A stretch of DNA of 64,000 nucleotides from NCBI GenBank assembly GCA_030220185.1, contig JASPKZ010004574.1:124001-188000 (forward strand). The letters run 5' to 3'. This DNA is from Diploptera punctata (taxonomy: Eukaryota; Arthropoda; Insecta; Blattodea; Blaberidae). The notes beneath the pieces were generated by a model. That model saw only the letters and a program-made list of their open reading frames with translations. It was not told where the DNA came from and did no database searches. Positions within the stretch are counted from its first letter, which is position 1. Each line of letters opens with the position of its first letter. Shown one piece after another: positions 20,681 to 31,349 of the stretch. The position numbers were made by a program, and so were the translations under genes.

Positions 20681-21717
20681 AACAACTCAACTTCTATGAT
20701 ACACAAATTTACCTTATTTATTATCCAGGGTGTCCACCACTCCCCATCTATTCGTGGGGAGGTGAATTTAATTTTCAAGTTCTATTGCAGATATGTGGAT
20801 GACATAATTGCTATAGTTAATCATAAATGGATGATGCATTGAAATTATTGAACAATCAAAGTCAGACTATAAAATTCACTATGAAAACAGAAATCAATAG
20901 AGAAATACCATTTTAAATCTAAATTTAAGAAGGAATGAAGAAAATAAGATAGAATTTGGAATGTACAGAAAGAAGACATATATAAATAACTATATTAACA
21001 CTTCAGCTTCAGGTTTAACTCACCAAGAAGCAGTTTTCAATAATTACACACATTGATTAGTGAACATACTCATCAACAGAGAAAATTATGAAAAAGAACA
21101 CATAATCAGCATAGCTACAAATAATCAATTTGAAGAAAGAATGATACACAAGAAAATAAAGAAATTCAAAGACAAAATTTATTATTCAAAGTACACTTCT
21201 AAGAAAAAAAACCAAAATTCAAGAAATTCACAGATTGAAGCACCAATTTTTTTTTTTTATTTAAACATATGATTGTCACCAAAAGACGACTTTAGCATCA
21301 TTAGTCTAATTAGAATAAAAATAAAGAAATACAAAAGACAAAATTTATTATTCAAAGTACACTTCTAAGAAAAAAGAAAAAACAAAATTCAAGAAATTCA
21401 CAGATTGAAGCACCAATTTTTTTTTTTTAATTTCAACATATGATTGTCACCAAAAGACGACTTTAGCATCATTAGTCTAATTAGATCCAACAAAAATGAA
21501 GAAATATAACAAGAAAACAAATCAGGAATTCATCAGATTAAATGTGAAGAATGTGAGAAAGTCTACATAGGGAAAACAAAAGAAATTTAAAAACCAGAGT
21601 GAAAGAACATCTCAGGAATGTCAAGAAAGGGGAAGTAGAAAAATCTGCAATAGCAGCCCATGCATGGTCAGAAAAACCAATCAGAAATGAGGCTAAATTA
21701 TTAAAACAAATAGAAAA

Positions 21718-22038
21718 TTTTTCTCTTCAAATATAATTTATCTTTCAGTGAGAAATGTTAAATCAATAATAAAAACATCATTAGAAGCCTTACTAGCTTT
21801 ATAAAGTAATGTTAAATTCCCAATAAATGTCTTCTTAACTAAGAAGCCGCCATTTGCAAAGATAGAAGCAATGGTTTCAAAAGCATTTGGCGAGAGGGAA
21901 TTACAACGTATATAAGAGAAAAATTTGCGTCTAGATCGTAACTCGCCTCAGTAGCTCAGTTGGTAGAGCATTTGGCCCAGCAAGCCAAAGGTCCCGGGTT
22001 CGAGTTTCGGTCTAGGCGAAAATTTTTTCTCTTCAAAT
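21718..22038 (+). mobile_element. TT1 retroposon, unit with terminal direct repeats
   Basis: A 12-bp TSD, ACAAATAGAAAA, lies at 21706-21717 and 22039-22050. It begins and ends with TTTTTCTCTTCAAAT, i.e. a partial second unit precedes a complete one. The tRNA-like segment is at about 21944-22018. Confidence 0.87.
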
Positions 22039-22305
22039 ACAAATAGAAAAACCTGAAGATCTCAAAGTTTGGGAAAAAAAACTACATTAAAAAAAATTGA
22101 AAGGAGAAATTAATGAACTTTGAAATTCCCAGAGAAAATTATTAGATTTTGAGGATCTGCAGTCTGCCAACAGAAGGAGCAAGAGGCAGCTCTTCAAGAT
22201 GACAAAACAACAGGTGTGAAAATACTGAGGTTGGAACTGATGAAGAAAGTTCCAAAACTGGTCTAAGAAGAAGAAGAAGAATATGAGCTGAGGTGATACA
22301 ATTTT

Positions 22306-22860
22306 TTTATTATTGATTTAACATTTCTCAATGAGAGATAAATTATATTTGAAGAGAAAAATTTTCGCCTAGACCGAGACTCGAACCCTGGACCTTTGGC
22401 TTGCCGGGCCAAATGCTCTACCAACTGAGCTACCGAGGCGAGTTACGATATAGACGCAAATTTTTCTCTTATATACGTTGTAATTCCCTCTCGCCAAATG
22501 CTTTTGAAACCATTGCTTCTATCGGTCTAGGCGAAAAATTTTCTCTTCAAATATAATTTATCTTTCATTGAGAAATGTTAAATCAATAATAAAAACATCA
22601 TTAGAAGCCTTACTAGCTTTATAAAGTAATGTTAAATTCCCAATAAATGTCTTCTTAACTAAGAAGCCGCCATTTGCAAAAGATAGAAGCAATGGTTTCA
22701 AAAGCATTTGGCGAGAGGGAATTACAACATATATATGAGAAAAATTTGTGTCTATATCGTAACTCGCCTCGGTAGCTCAGTTGGTAGAGCATTTGGCCCA
22801 GCAAGCCAAAGGTCCCGGGTTCGAGTCTCGGTCTAGGCGAAAATTTTTCTCTTCAAATAT
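22306..22860 (+). mobile_element. TT1 retroposon, palindromic/multimeric
   Basis: An 11-bp TSD with one mismatch: GATACAATTTT at 22295-22305 and GATAAAATTTT at 22861-22871. It contains an antisense tRNA-like segment (about 22367-22443), a junction at about 22524 and a complete sense unit with its tRNA-like segment at about 22765-22839. Confidence 0.82.
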
Positions 22861-22891
22861 GATAAAATTTTACTTAAATAAACATAATGTG

Positions 22892-23128
22892 TGGTGAAAT
22901 TAAATGTTTCTTACCTCTCCTCATATAAATTTTCTAAGTACTTAGAAAATTAAATGTTTCTTACCTCTCCTCATATAAATTTTCTAAGTACTTAGAAAAT
23001 TAAATGTTTCTTACCTCTCCTCATATAAAATTTCTAAGTACTTAGAAAATGTATATGAGGAGAGGTAAGAAACATTTAATTTCACCATAAATTAAACCTC
23101 ATAGTGATTAAATCCTATAAAAGTTAAA
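22892..23128. mobile_element. FB element with three 50-bp tandem arms
   Basis: TSD AACATAATGTG at 22881-22891 and 23129-23139. A 50-bp unit (TTAAATGTTTCTTACCTCTC and on) is repeated three times at 22900-23049, then one inverted copy follows. It ends in ACCTCATAGTGATT and CCTATAAAAGTT. The ribozyme part is lost. Confidence 0.8.
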
Positions 23129-23193
23129 AACATAATGTGTTTATTTAGAGAGCACATGAGAGTAGAACTGTGGAAGAACTGAATGTAACTTAC

Positions 23194-23443
23194 CAGGCAC
23201 TATGTCTAAATATCTGTTCTTGGATGTGTCTTTGTGTGAAGGTGAAACAATGACATCTCTTTCTGCAGGTCTCAGAGCTTCATCCTGCCACCTGATGTCG
23301 TACAAGTGATTGAACTGTTTACTGATAGTTCCTGAACTATTTAGTTCTTCTAATTGTTTCTTAAAACTTGCATCACATGGATAGCTGGATGGCTCAGTCA
23401 CCAGACATTCCAGCAGAACCAGATGTACCAGTTTGTATTGGTC
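23194..23443 (-). CDS. RPTP exon: end of D1, linker, start of D2
   Basis: Encodes DQYKLVHLVLLECLVTEPS, an 83-codon exon ending KNRYLDIVP in phase 1. DQYKLVH corresponds to the end of the Q-loop and the last D1 helix. NRYLDIVP is the opening motif of the D2 domain. The D1-D2 linker is short, as is typical of tandem RPTPs. Acceptor TTTGCAG, donor GTAAGT. Confidence 0.93.
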
Positions 23444-23904
23444 CTGCAAACCACAGTTAAACAATATTAAGAAAGTAGCTCACATCCCTCCTTCTAACTA
23501 ACATTTTCTGTACTAATTAAGAGTGCATTTAGTTTTAAAAATACAGCATTACTCCTCTAATGAAAATACAGACGGAACCAACATTATGACTTAATAAATA
23601 AGTTAACTTATATTTTGCGGAGAAAAAAAAAAGAACAACAAATATCTGCAGTAGCTGCTCACATTTGGTCAGAAAAAACATAAAATAGATGTAAACACAA
23701 AATTAAGTAATACAAGTTTGGAAATGCTTGAGTCATATCATATTTGTAGATTTCTTGAAGAACCAGCATTTCAACACTATACGTGACATTGTCATTTCTT
23801 TCTAAAAGTTATTAAAGTATTGACAATAACACATATAGTATCGAAACCCAGGTCTTCAAAAAATCTACAAATGTGAGGCGAGTCATGCATTCTAACTCAT
23901 CATC

Positions 23905-24310
23905 TTCTTCTACTTCATGAAATTAGGCCTTTTGACCTGTTTTCACATCAAGTGGGATTTAATGAATCTTCCCATCTAGTAAATGGGCGTCCAACACTTC
24001 TATGTCCTATTGGTTTGTACTTTAACAACAGCTGGGGGATTCTATCTGTAGGCATTCTTTTAACATGTTCATACCATTTGTTTTTCATATTGTCAATTCT
24101 ACTTGTTAAATTAAAAATATTTAAGTCTTTTCTAATATCTTCATTTCTTTTTCTGTCCAAAACTGTCACACCTGTTACTGAATGTAAGAACTTCATTTCT
24201 GCAGTTTCTATTTTTCTTCTGTCTGAAAGGTTACGAGTCCAATTTTCACTTGCACATGTTAAGAAGGAGTGAAGTCTCCAATGACTTAAAGTCGGAAGGA
24301 GCAACCCTTT
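23905..24310 (-). mobile_element. LINE-B 3' fragment
   Basis: Minus frame: RRKIETAEMKFLHSVTG, DIRKDLNIFNLTSRIDNMK, KWYEHVKRM, GHRSVGRPFTRWED. This is the same post-RT tail as 43468-44013. 5' truncated. Confidence 0.8.
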
Positions 24311-24630
24311 CTCAGGGATTATACACAGAACAGCATGTCCAGAGGCTCTAAGATGGCAGTCCCACCACTAGACTTGTCCTGCACAACGCTCGTAACATTT
24401 ACATTACTGAGAATCATCAAGTGAGTAACCAGACTGATCAACATAAGAGCAAGAAATAGGAATAAATGATTAGGACTTGTGGAAAAGTTGAGAACTGCTA
24501 CTTTACTAACTCATATTATTTAAAATAAACCACATAGTGTCACTTTCTTTAAATATTAAATAAACACAAAGTTTTTAAGAATTAAATGAATCGTGATTTC
24601 TTCTTAATTCATACTCCTATGCTTTTTAAA

Positions 24631-24677
24631 CGTAGCACTGCAGTATCAGCGACCCATTGTCACCATCCTCAGCTGTT
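24631..24677 (-). ncRNA. Variant hammerhead with GAUA core
   Basis: CTGAGGA, helix II GTGAC/GTCGC, then GATA where GAAA is expected, palindromic ACTGCAGT helix III and G at the cleavage position. Helix I is diverged in this arm. Confidence 0.45.
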
Positions 24678-25184
24678 TTCATGACTGTCAATTTTTTTTT
24701 TTGCCAGTAATTATCCAAACTGCCATCCGGTGTTCTTTTGAAGGAATTAATTTCTAAACTGCCATCTGGTGTTCTTTTGAATTAATCATTTTCTAAACTA
24801 CCATCTGTTGTATTTTTGAAGAACTTTGTAATCAAGCTCGGTTCATCTGGAATCTCAAAGTGCATGGTTCTAGTATGTTTTTTTTGAATATATATTTTTT
24901 CCCAAACTATTTTTTCCAAACCTTTGGATTTAACAGTTTGGGAAAAAAAAAATATATTAAAAAAAACACACTAGAACCATGAACTTTGAGATTCCAGACG
25001 AACCGAGCTTGATTACAAAGTTCTTCAAAAATACAACAGATGGCAGTTTAGAAAATGATCCATTCAAAAGAACGCCAGATGGCAGTTTAGAAATTAATTC
25101 CTTCAAAAGAACACCAATGGCAGTTTGGATAATTACCGGCAAGAGGAAAAAAAAAAAAAGAAAGAAAAACTGACAGTCGTGAAA

Positions 25185-25229
25185 ACAGCTGAGGATGGTG
25201 ACAATGGGTCGCTGATACTGCAGTGCTGT
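25185..25229 (+). ncRNA. Variant hammerhead with GAUA core
   Basis: Partner of 24631-24677. Helix I ACAG/CTGT is perfect, CTGAGGA at 25189-25195, GATA at 25214-25217, G at the cleavage position. Strict core rules predict no or low activity. Confidence 0.5.
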
Positions 25230-25379
25230 GTTTAAAAAAACATAGAAGTATGAGGTAAGAAGAAATCACAATTCATTTAATTTTTATGAATTGAACCTCA
25301 TAATGTTAAAAATTCTCAAATTTGATACATAAATAAAAAAACACAAAGTTATTAAAACAGTTAGAAAAAACAAACAAAC

Positions 25380-25600
25380 TTACCATATGAGAAAAAATCT
25401 ACACACAGAGCAACAAGGAGAGAATTATGAATTTTGAAATTCCCGGGGAGACAAATTTAATAAGCAGGATCTTTGAACCACAAAAAAGAGGAAGCAAGAG
25501 TCAACAACAGGATCATCAGTTTGTACCAACTGATGATGGAGCAGAGATGAATTGAAGCGTATTTTACAAGAAACAAAATATGAGGCAATTTGTTTATACA
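25380..25600 (+). mobile_element. PLE 3' tail fragment
   Basis: Encodes MNFEIPGETNLISRIFEPQK. A hammerhead-like CTGATGATGGAGC near 25529 lacks a matching GAAA. Ends AAATATGAGGCAATTTG. Confidence 0.6.
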
Positions 25601-26635
25601 GTATTACTTAGCTTTTATGATCCTGCATTTAATGTTTTCTTGCCTTTTACAACATTTTTTAAAGGTCCCTTCAGTTTCCCTATATTCACAATGCATCAAA
25701 ATCTGCAATTTTATTTTCCTGCTATTTATGTCACATTATATCAATCAGCATAAATAATCAAAGGTGGAGATGCAGAGATAATAGAACTGGTCATGATAAT
25801 GGTTCTCACCAAATTCATGCATGTTGATGCTCAAACTCTTTGCGCTACATATAGAACATTCATGTTTAAAGATATTCAATCTATTTCATTGATTGTCTTG
25901 CTTCTGAACAATCAATAAACAGAACAAGTTCAATGAGCCAACAAAGGTTCCTTCTGTACAATCGATAAAGAGCAGAGCATGTTTGTTGAGCCAATGACGC
26001 TGGCTTACAGCTGACTGAAGCACCATCTGAAATTTAACCCACGTACTACTTTGACAAAACAATATTTTTTTAAATCTGAATGAAGATTCATAGTGCTACT
26101 TGCTATTATTTTTTTAAACAGAGAAAGTAAAAGAAAGAAAGAAAGTCATTTTATGTTTACAATAGTTCAAAACACACATTAAATTATTTAACCAATATTG
26201 TATGTTATCCTATTCCATGTTTTTTTTTTTTTGCATGTTCTGGAATAGTTGCAGAGCATAGGGCCAACAATTTTTAACTCCTCCTCATTTCCCATAATTT
26301 ACACCACTTTCCCTCTCAGTGTAAAAGAGCAGTAAAAGTATATATGTGTGTGTATATATATATATTTAAAGAACTACTAACAAGAGAAGTATCAACCGTT
26401 GCATGCCAAAACCTATCCCCAAGTTTCTTCCAGAGAAGCATTGTGTTGTACCAAGGCCGTGTCCAAAAACTATCTACCTTTTTAACTGCAAGGCACTAAA
26501 ATCCAGGGCCAAATCTCTCATTTAAAGTATAGGGGAATAATACAACACATGAATTGCTAGACTGGATAACCCTCACTACCTGCTGCTCATGCTGCATTCT
26601 GCCTCACTCCACTCCTCTCTTACTCATGCAGAGAG
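25600..26635. other. Intron without recognised gene
   Basis: No supported exon or element, apart from short A/T and TATATA runs (about 26340-26365). Confidence 0.45.
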
Positions 26636-26830
26636 CCCATCTGCTCCATATGATGGGTTGACATTGCTGGAATCTAGCTTCAATTTCTGTGCCTTGTAGT
26701 TAAAAACTGCAGAACATTTTTTGACTTGCCCTTGGTACATCACAATGTTTTCTTTGGGAGAAATTTCAAGGTAAGGTTTTTGTGTGCAACTGTTGACAGT
26801 TCCCATGTAAGTAGGAAGTAACATTGTGAG
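26636..26830 (-). repeat. Repeat X-related fragment
   Basis: Shares the CTTGGTACATCACAATG-like and TTGACAGTTCCCATG-like blocks with 40830-40915. No coding function seen. Confidence 0.4.
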
Positions 26831-26945
26831 GAGCTAGTAATTTAATATTAAAAAATAATTACCTCAAATTTCTTTCAGAGTAATTATTCCATCAAGACCG
26901 TTGTTCTGTCGTGGAGTATCGTGACAACAGAATGATCGTCATGAT

Positions 26946-27190
26946 AACTAACTAACTCATGGGCACTATGGAACCCGTAGCTTCATGGGAGAATAGACAT
27001 AAGCTCTCCATACATCTCTATCCTGAGCTAATGTCTTCCAATCATCCTCTGTATAATCTACTTCCCTCAAAATCATAGTTAATGTTATTCTCCCACCTCA
27101 TTCTTGGTCTACCAAACTGGGTGTTTTCCCCCTGGTGTTCATATAAGAAGTTTCCATGCACCTCTTTCATTCCCCATTCATGCCACACGT
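26946..27190 (-). mobile_element. LINE-A 3' fragment
   Basis: Starts AACTAACTAACTCATGGGC and carries the ACATAAGCTCTCCATACATC and TCTCCCACCTCATTCTTGG blocks in antisense. Confidence 0.75.
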
Positions 27191-27478
27191 CATAGATCGA
27201 ATTTCGATATTCCGGTGAATAAAAATTTAATTACAAAGTTTATAATCCCAACGAAAGATGGCAGCACAAGAGGCGGCAATGTCACTAAAGAAATCAACAA
27301 TCACGGAATTTCATCAGTGGAAGCCATGACTGAAGCAGGACATGAAATTGTCTGAAACCGTCGGTATCAAAGAAGTTTGAAAATGTATGAAGTGAGTTGA
27401 TTAAAATATGTTCTCCGCTCACTATTAATGATATAACCTCATAATGTTTACTTCCAATATTAATTCAAATATAACAAA
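27191..27478 (+). mobile_element. PLE 3' tail fragment
   Basis: Encodes FDIPVNKNLITKFIIPTKDG. Hammerhead-like block at 27320-27370 reads CTGAAGC (mutated last base). Ends with ACCTCATAATGTTTACTTCC. Confidence 0.7.
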
Positions 27479-27489
27479 ATCTATGTTTA

Positions 27490-28133
27490 CGAATTAAATT
27501 AATATTTTTATTACCTCACCTCATATCCTATTTCTTCTAAATTGCACTTTTGGTGCATCATCGTAGCCTGTCCGGTGTTATGTCGTTTCTTGGCGGTTTT
27601 CTTCTTCCTTCTATCGGGGACGAATGAACCTCTGGATCAAATCAAAATTTGCGGGAGTTTTGAAATTCATGAGTTTTTCTTACTTGTTTTTTTGGATGTG
27701 GATTTTTTCCCAAACTGTGAGTTCTTTCTGTTTATCTGTGTGTTTGATTAGGCTAGGTTTTGTATCAATTAAATGCTTTTCATGCTTGGTCTGAAAAACA
27801 TTTAATTGATACAAAACCTAGCCTAATCAAACACACAGATAAACAGAAAGAACTCACGGTTTAGGAAAAAATCCACATCCAAAAAAACAAGAAACAAAAA
27901 CTCATAAATTTCGAAACTCCTGTAAATTTTGATTTGATCCAGAGGTTCATTGGTCCACCGATAGAAGGTAAGAAATGACATAACACCAGTCGACGAGAGG
28001 CTACTGATGATGGATATATAGCTCCAAAACTGCAGTCTAGAAGAAAAAGGATATGAGGTGAGGTAATAAAGATATTAATTTAATTCTTAAATTAAACCTC
28101 ATAGTGTTTTTTCCCTGTGAAAGTTAAATAAAT
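27490..28133. mobile_element. FB element, 644-bp palindrome
   Basis: TSD ATCTATGTTTA at 27479-27489 and 28134-28144. Both arms carry the NFETPVNFDLIQRFIGPP-type tail peptide in opposite orientation around a centre at about 27790. It ends AACCTCATAGTG and CCCTGTGAAAGTTAAATA. Confidence 0.85.
28001..28041 (+). ncRNA. Decayed hammerhead in FB element
   Basis: CTGATGA at 28004-28010 and ACTGCAGT helix III are intact, but the GAAA box reads AAAA. The opposite arm is further decayed. Confidence 0.45.
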
Positions 28134-28384
28134 ATCTATGTTTATAACTTACACACAGCTGAAGAACATTAGTGTTTTGTTATTGACAGGTGAGTCAATT
28201 CCCAAAATAAAATTTCTGCCAAATTTCCCCCAAACTGAAAATTTTGACTCTAAAAAATGAAATGTCACTTTATCTCCAAAGCAAGAGCTAATCGTCATTT
28301 TGATGGTAATATTTTAATTCAACAGGTGGAAATACATAAGAATTAGATATTTTTGAACCTGAAACACTTTCATTGTTGGCCAGT

Positions 28385-28620
28385 GTATTTTGAAAAGAAA
28401 GTATAAAAAATATGTTTTCTTGAATTAGAAGCAATCAGATAGCACTGGTAGCGACGACTATCTGCTTCTGATAATAAAGAGGATTGTATAAGAGGAAGAA
28501 AAATTTATGTTTGCATTGGGAGCCTGAAATAGCACAATGCTTAGCACACAATTGTACAGAGCTAGAGGTTTTGGGTTCAAATCGTGATTCAGGAGTTGAT
28601 ATTTCTTTTGAAACAATAAA
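28385..28620 (+). mobile_element. TT2 retroposon, shortened copy
   Basis: Left end TATTTTGAAAAGAAA is mirrored by TTTCTTTTGAAACAATA on the right. The sense tRNA-like segment (28525-28595) has a B box GGGTTCAAATC. The antisense twin is deleted. Confidence 0.6.
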
Positions 28621-28939
28621 TTTGTTGTGTTTATTAAAAGAAAACAAGGTAAGAACAACATTTCGGTAGCTCTGGGCAGTTTGTATCAAAATAAAATACA
28701 AGTTCGCTTCTAGTTCTCTCTGAAAGTACACCCTACAGTAGTATAGCTGTTTGTAGTACAGCCATGGATTGTATGTGCCATAAGATGTCAAGTTTGGGCT
28801 AAGTTTGACAATGTATAAATATTAATATTTATATTTATAAACAGGTTTACAATGTAATAAAACATCTTCCTGTGCCCAAAGCTTTTTAAATTTTTATCTT
28901 CTTTCTCCATTCTTCTCTATCTTCCCATTCCAATTTTTA

Positions 28940-29220
28940 ATGAGTCCTGAAAAATCTCACCTCATAAACTCTGTGTTCTTCAAAGCACAGGACCGCAGTT
29001 TGAGGAACAGTTGTTCCCATCTTCAGCAATCATTATGACTCTTGAACTTTTGTCTTCACCTTCATCTTCTAAACTGCCATTTGGTGTTGATTTGATGAAC
29101 TCCGAGATGAAATCTTGCTCACCGGAAATTTCAAAATTCATGGATCTAGATTTATTCTTGAATGTGGTATCACTTCCCAAACTGTCAATTACAGGGGTTT
29201 GCCAATTGTTTTAGAAGTTT
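28940..29220 (-). mobile_element. PLE 3' tail fragment
   Basis: Minus reading MNFEISGEQDFISEFIKSTP and on to EDEGEDKSS. A hammerhead-like block at 28990-29030 has CTGAAGA and a strong helix II (GGAACA/TGTTCC) but CAAA instead of GAAA. A short inverted relic lies at 29290-29440. Confidence 0.65.
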
Positions 29221-29683
29221 AGCTACGTTTTCAATTTTATGACTCTCTAGCAAACTAGAGCTGCAATAGCTGATTTCTCAATTTCACCACTTTTAATATT
29301 TCTAAGAAGGTGAAGACAAAAATACAACTATTCCAGAAACCATAGTCCTGTGCTTTGAAGAACATGGAGTTTATGAGCTGAAATTTTCACGACTCATTAA
29401 TATTTATTAACATAAAGTCTTATTATGTTATTTCCCATAATAAATTTTTGAAAAAAAAAAGTTTTAGAAGCTTGTCATACATGGTACTGCCACTTCATGT
29501 ACCTACTTCTCGCTTCAGTTAACATCTTCAAGGCCAGGAGATGTATATTGAGGTAATATTTGTTTATGTAGGCTGGTTGTAAAAATAAAAGCAAAGTGCT
29601 AGCTGTGCCCACATGCTGTCCATTTTAAATATTTGGTTTACAGTATTTGAAAGAAAGTTTTACTAATTGTATTTCAAACGTAC

Positions 29684-29819
29684 CAAATTATCCACCATGT
29701 TTGCTCTCTGCTCTCGGATTTGCTGTAGAAAGCTAAGCATGTCAACATATCCCTCTGCAGCTGCCATTCGCAGACATATGTCCGAGAGAATCACAGTTCC
29801 TGTCCTTCCCACTCCAGCA
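29684..29819 (-). CDS. RPTP exon: D1 P-loop and helix
   Basis: Completes Ser from the previous exon and reads AGVGRTGTVILSDICLRMAA, then VDMLSFLQQIREQRANMVDNL, 45 codons. With HC from 49800-49927 it forms the catalytic HCSAGVGRTG loop with nucleophile Cys and Arg intact, so D1 should be active. In the following Q-loop the usual QT pair is DN (MVDNL-DQY). Acceptor TTTTTTCAG, donor GTACGT. The preceding intron is about 20 kb, the longest seen. Confidence 0.95.
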
Positions 29820-29949
29820 CTGAAAAAAATATTAAGTTTGGATATGCTTAATATGATATGTAGAATGAACTTTTATAGGAATAAATCACTATGAGGTTTA
29901 ATATAAGATAATATCAAATGTTTCATACCTCTCCTCATAATAATCTTCT

Positions 29950-29995
29950 AAGTAGATCACAATTTCAAGACCATAGCGGTCCCATCTTCAGTACC
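29950..29995 (-). ncRNA. Hammerhead ribozyme motif in PLE tail
   Basis: CTGAAGA, helix II GGGAC/GGTCTT-like, GAAA, palindrome-like ATTGTGAT helix III, C at the cleavage position. Helix I pairs GGTA with TACT. Core complete. Confidence 0.65.
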
Positions 29996-30119
29996 ATCTT
30001 GACGACGATGTTATGTCGATCAGAAGAACCACTTCTTCTTCCCTCTGTTGGTGGACCGATGAACCTCTGGATCAGGTCAGGATTTGCAGGAATTTTGAAG
30101 TTCATAAGTTTTTCTTTGT

Positions 30120-30441
30120 TTTCCTGAATGTGGATTTTTTCCCAAACTGTGAGTTCCTTTTGTTTATCTATTTGTTTAATTAGACTGGCTTTTGATTCAA
30201 TTACACGTTTTTCAGACCAAGCATGAGCAGCTACTGCTGACTTTTCCACTTCACCATTTTAGACACTTTTAAGATGTTCTTTCACCATTGTTTTCAAATT
30301 TCTTTTTGTTTTTCCTAAGTAAATTTTGTCACAATCTCTGCATTTGATCTGATAAATTCCTGATTTGTTTTCTTCTTCAATTTTTTCATTTTTATTGGTT
30401 TCAATTATCCTATTAAGGCTGTATTCATTCTTCGGTGCCAA
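30120..30441 (-). pseudogene. PLE GIY-YIG endonuclease
   Basis: Reads NKSGIYQIKCRDCDKIYLGK, then TKRNLKTMVKEHLKSV. After a frame break it continues EKSAVAAHAWSEKRVIESKA and LTVWEKIHIQENK. GIY and YLG are present with the CxxC linker typical of PLE endonucleases. Catalytic Arg (KTKRNL) is present. Frame breaks imply a relic. Confidence 0.82.
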
Positions 30442-30640
30442 TCTTATATTAAACTGTTTTTAAATTTTTTGAAACTTGTAGTATTTCAATGGATGGTAAG
30501 TGAATTTCTTGAATTTTATTTTTTCTGTTTGTTTTATAAGCGTGCTTTCATTATTTAACTTTCACAGGGAAAGAACACTATGAGGTTTAATTTAATAATT
30601 AAATTAATGTTTTTATTACCTCACCTCATATCCTTTTTCT

Positions 30641-30680
30641 TCTATACTGCAGTTTCGGAGCTTATCTCCATCGTCAGTAG
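30641..30680 (-). ncRNA. Hammerhead ribozyme, left arm
   Basis: CTGACGA, helix II GGAG/CTCC with a short loop, GAAA, palindromic ACTGCAGT helix III, A at the cleavage site, helix I CTA/TAG. Full core. Confidence 0.72.
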
Positions 30681-30900
30681 CCTCTGGTCGACCGGTGTTA
30701 TGTCGTTTCTTGGCGGTTTCCTTCTTACTTCTGTCGGTGGACCGATGAACCTCTGGATTAGGTCAAAATTTGCGGGAGTTTCAAAACTCATGAATTTTGA
30801 AACTCCCGCAAATTTTGACCTAATCCAGAGGTTCATCGGTCCACCGACAGAAGTAAGAAGGAAACCGCCAAGAAACGACATAACACCGGTCGACCAGAGG

Positions 30901-30940
30901 CTACTGACGATGGAGATAAGCTCCGAAACTGCAGTATAGA
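30901..30940 (+). ncRNA. Hammerhead ribozyme, right arm
   Basis: Identical core to 30641-30680 on the other strand: CTGACGA 30904-30910, GAAA 30925-30928, cleavage expected after A30936. Confidence 0.72.
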
Positions 30941-31349
30941 AGAAAAAGGATATGAGGTGAGGTAATAAAAACATTAATTTAGTGCTTTCATTAATTTATT
31001 TTTGTCTTTTAAATTTATTTATTTTCTTGTATAACCATATTTTCTTCATTACTGTTATCTGTTGCAACATTAATTATGTATTCTTTTTGTTTTTCATAAT
31101 TTTCTTTGCTCATAGGTATATTTACCAATATGTGTATCAAACTATTGAACACTGCCTCTTTGTGAGCAAAATGGTTGAATCCCTAAGCTTTAATATAGTT
31201 ATCTACATGTGTATTCTTTCTGTATATTCCAAATTCTATCCTGTTTTCTCTACTTCTTGTTAAATTAAGATCTAAAAATGGGATTTGTCTTTCAATTTCA
31301 GTTTCCAGTTTCCTATAAAATTTACCATAGAAACTGATGAATTTACCAT

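Larger units (their letters stand above)
20620..22294 (+). mobile_element. Penelope-like element, RT palm to 3' end
   Basis: Starts with a hammerhead-bearing segment, then CRYVDDIIAIVNHK (20790-20830), the RT catalytic YVDD block. A thumb region (21060-21240), a second near-duplicate of about 170 bp (21160-21290 versus 21310-21480), GIY-YIG traces (CEECEKVYIGKTK near 21545) and the tail peptide follow. TT1 is inserted at 21718-22038. Multiple stops. Confidence 0.78.
24579..25338. mobile_element. Large FB element, two PLE tails head to head
   Basis: TSD AAACACAAAGTTTTTAA at 24562-24578 and, with one mismatch, at 25339-25355. The 760-bp palindrome is centred near 24945. Each arm carries the PLE tail peptide (MNFEIPDEPSLITKFFKNTT, then two repeats of an SFKRTPDGSLE-like block) and a variant hammerhead. 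The right arm ends ACCTCATAATGTT. Confidence 0.85.
30554..30981. mobile_element. FB element, near-perfect palindrome with two hammerheads
   Basis: A 12-bp TSD, GTGCTTTCATTA, lies at 30542-30553 and 30982-30993. The insert is 428 bp. From about 30596 to 30981 it reads almost identically on both strands, centred near 30790, so both strands encode the same NFETPANFDLIQRFIGPPTE peptide. Only the minus-oriented end has the full terminal motif (CCCTGTGAAAGTTAAA in complement). It splits the PLE above. Confidence 0.92.
29868..31330 (-). mobile_element. Penelope-like element split by FB
   Basis: Upstream part 30994-31330 reads IPFLDLNLTRSRENRIEFG and LVNIPMSKENYEKQKEYIIN, the RT thumb region. Downstream part 29868-30541 holds the endonuclease (30259-30441), the tail peptide (NFKIPANPDLIQRFIGPPTE) and a hammerhead. 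Its 3' end lies about 50 bp from the RPTP acceptor at 29820. RT fingers and palm are missing. Confidence 0.82.

Noticed and set aside
24360..24400. Additional RPTP exon between 23443 and 29684
   Set aside because: No open block with splice sites matches PTP sequence, and the phases of the flanking exons join directly (DNL to DQYK).
26624..26824. Candidate phosphatase exon on the minus strand
   Set aside because: No splice sites or PTP blocks, and the sequence recurs at 40830-40915, so it is repetitive. Exons on both sides already join in frame.
30580..30939. Identical 110-119 residue ORFs on both strands
   Set aside because: An artefact of the palindrome. They contain the PLE tail peptide, and no independent coding evidence exists.
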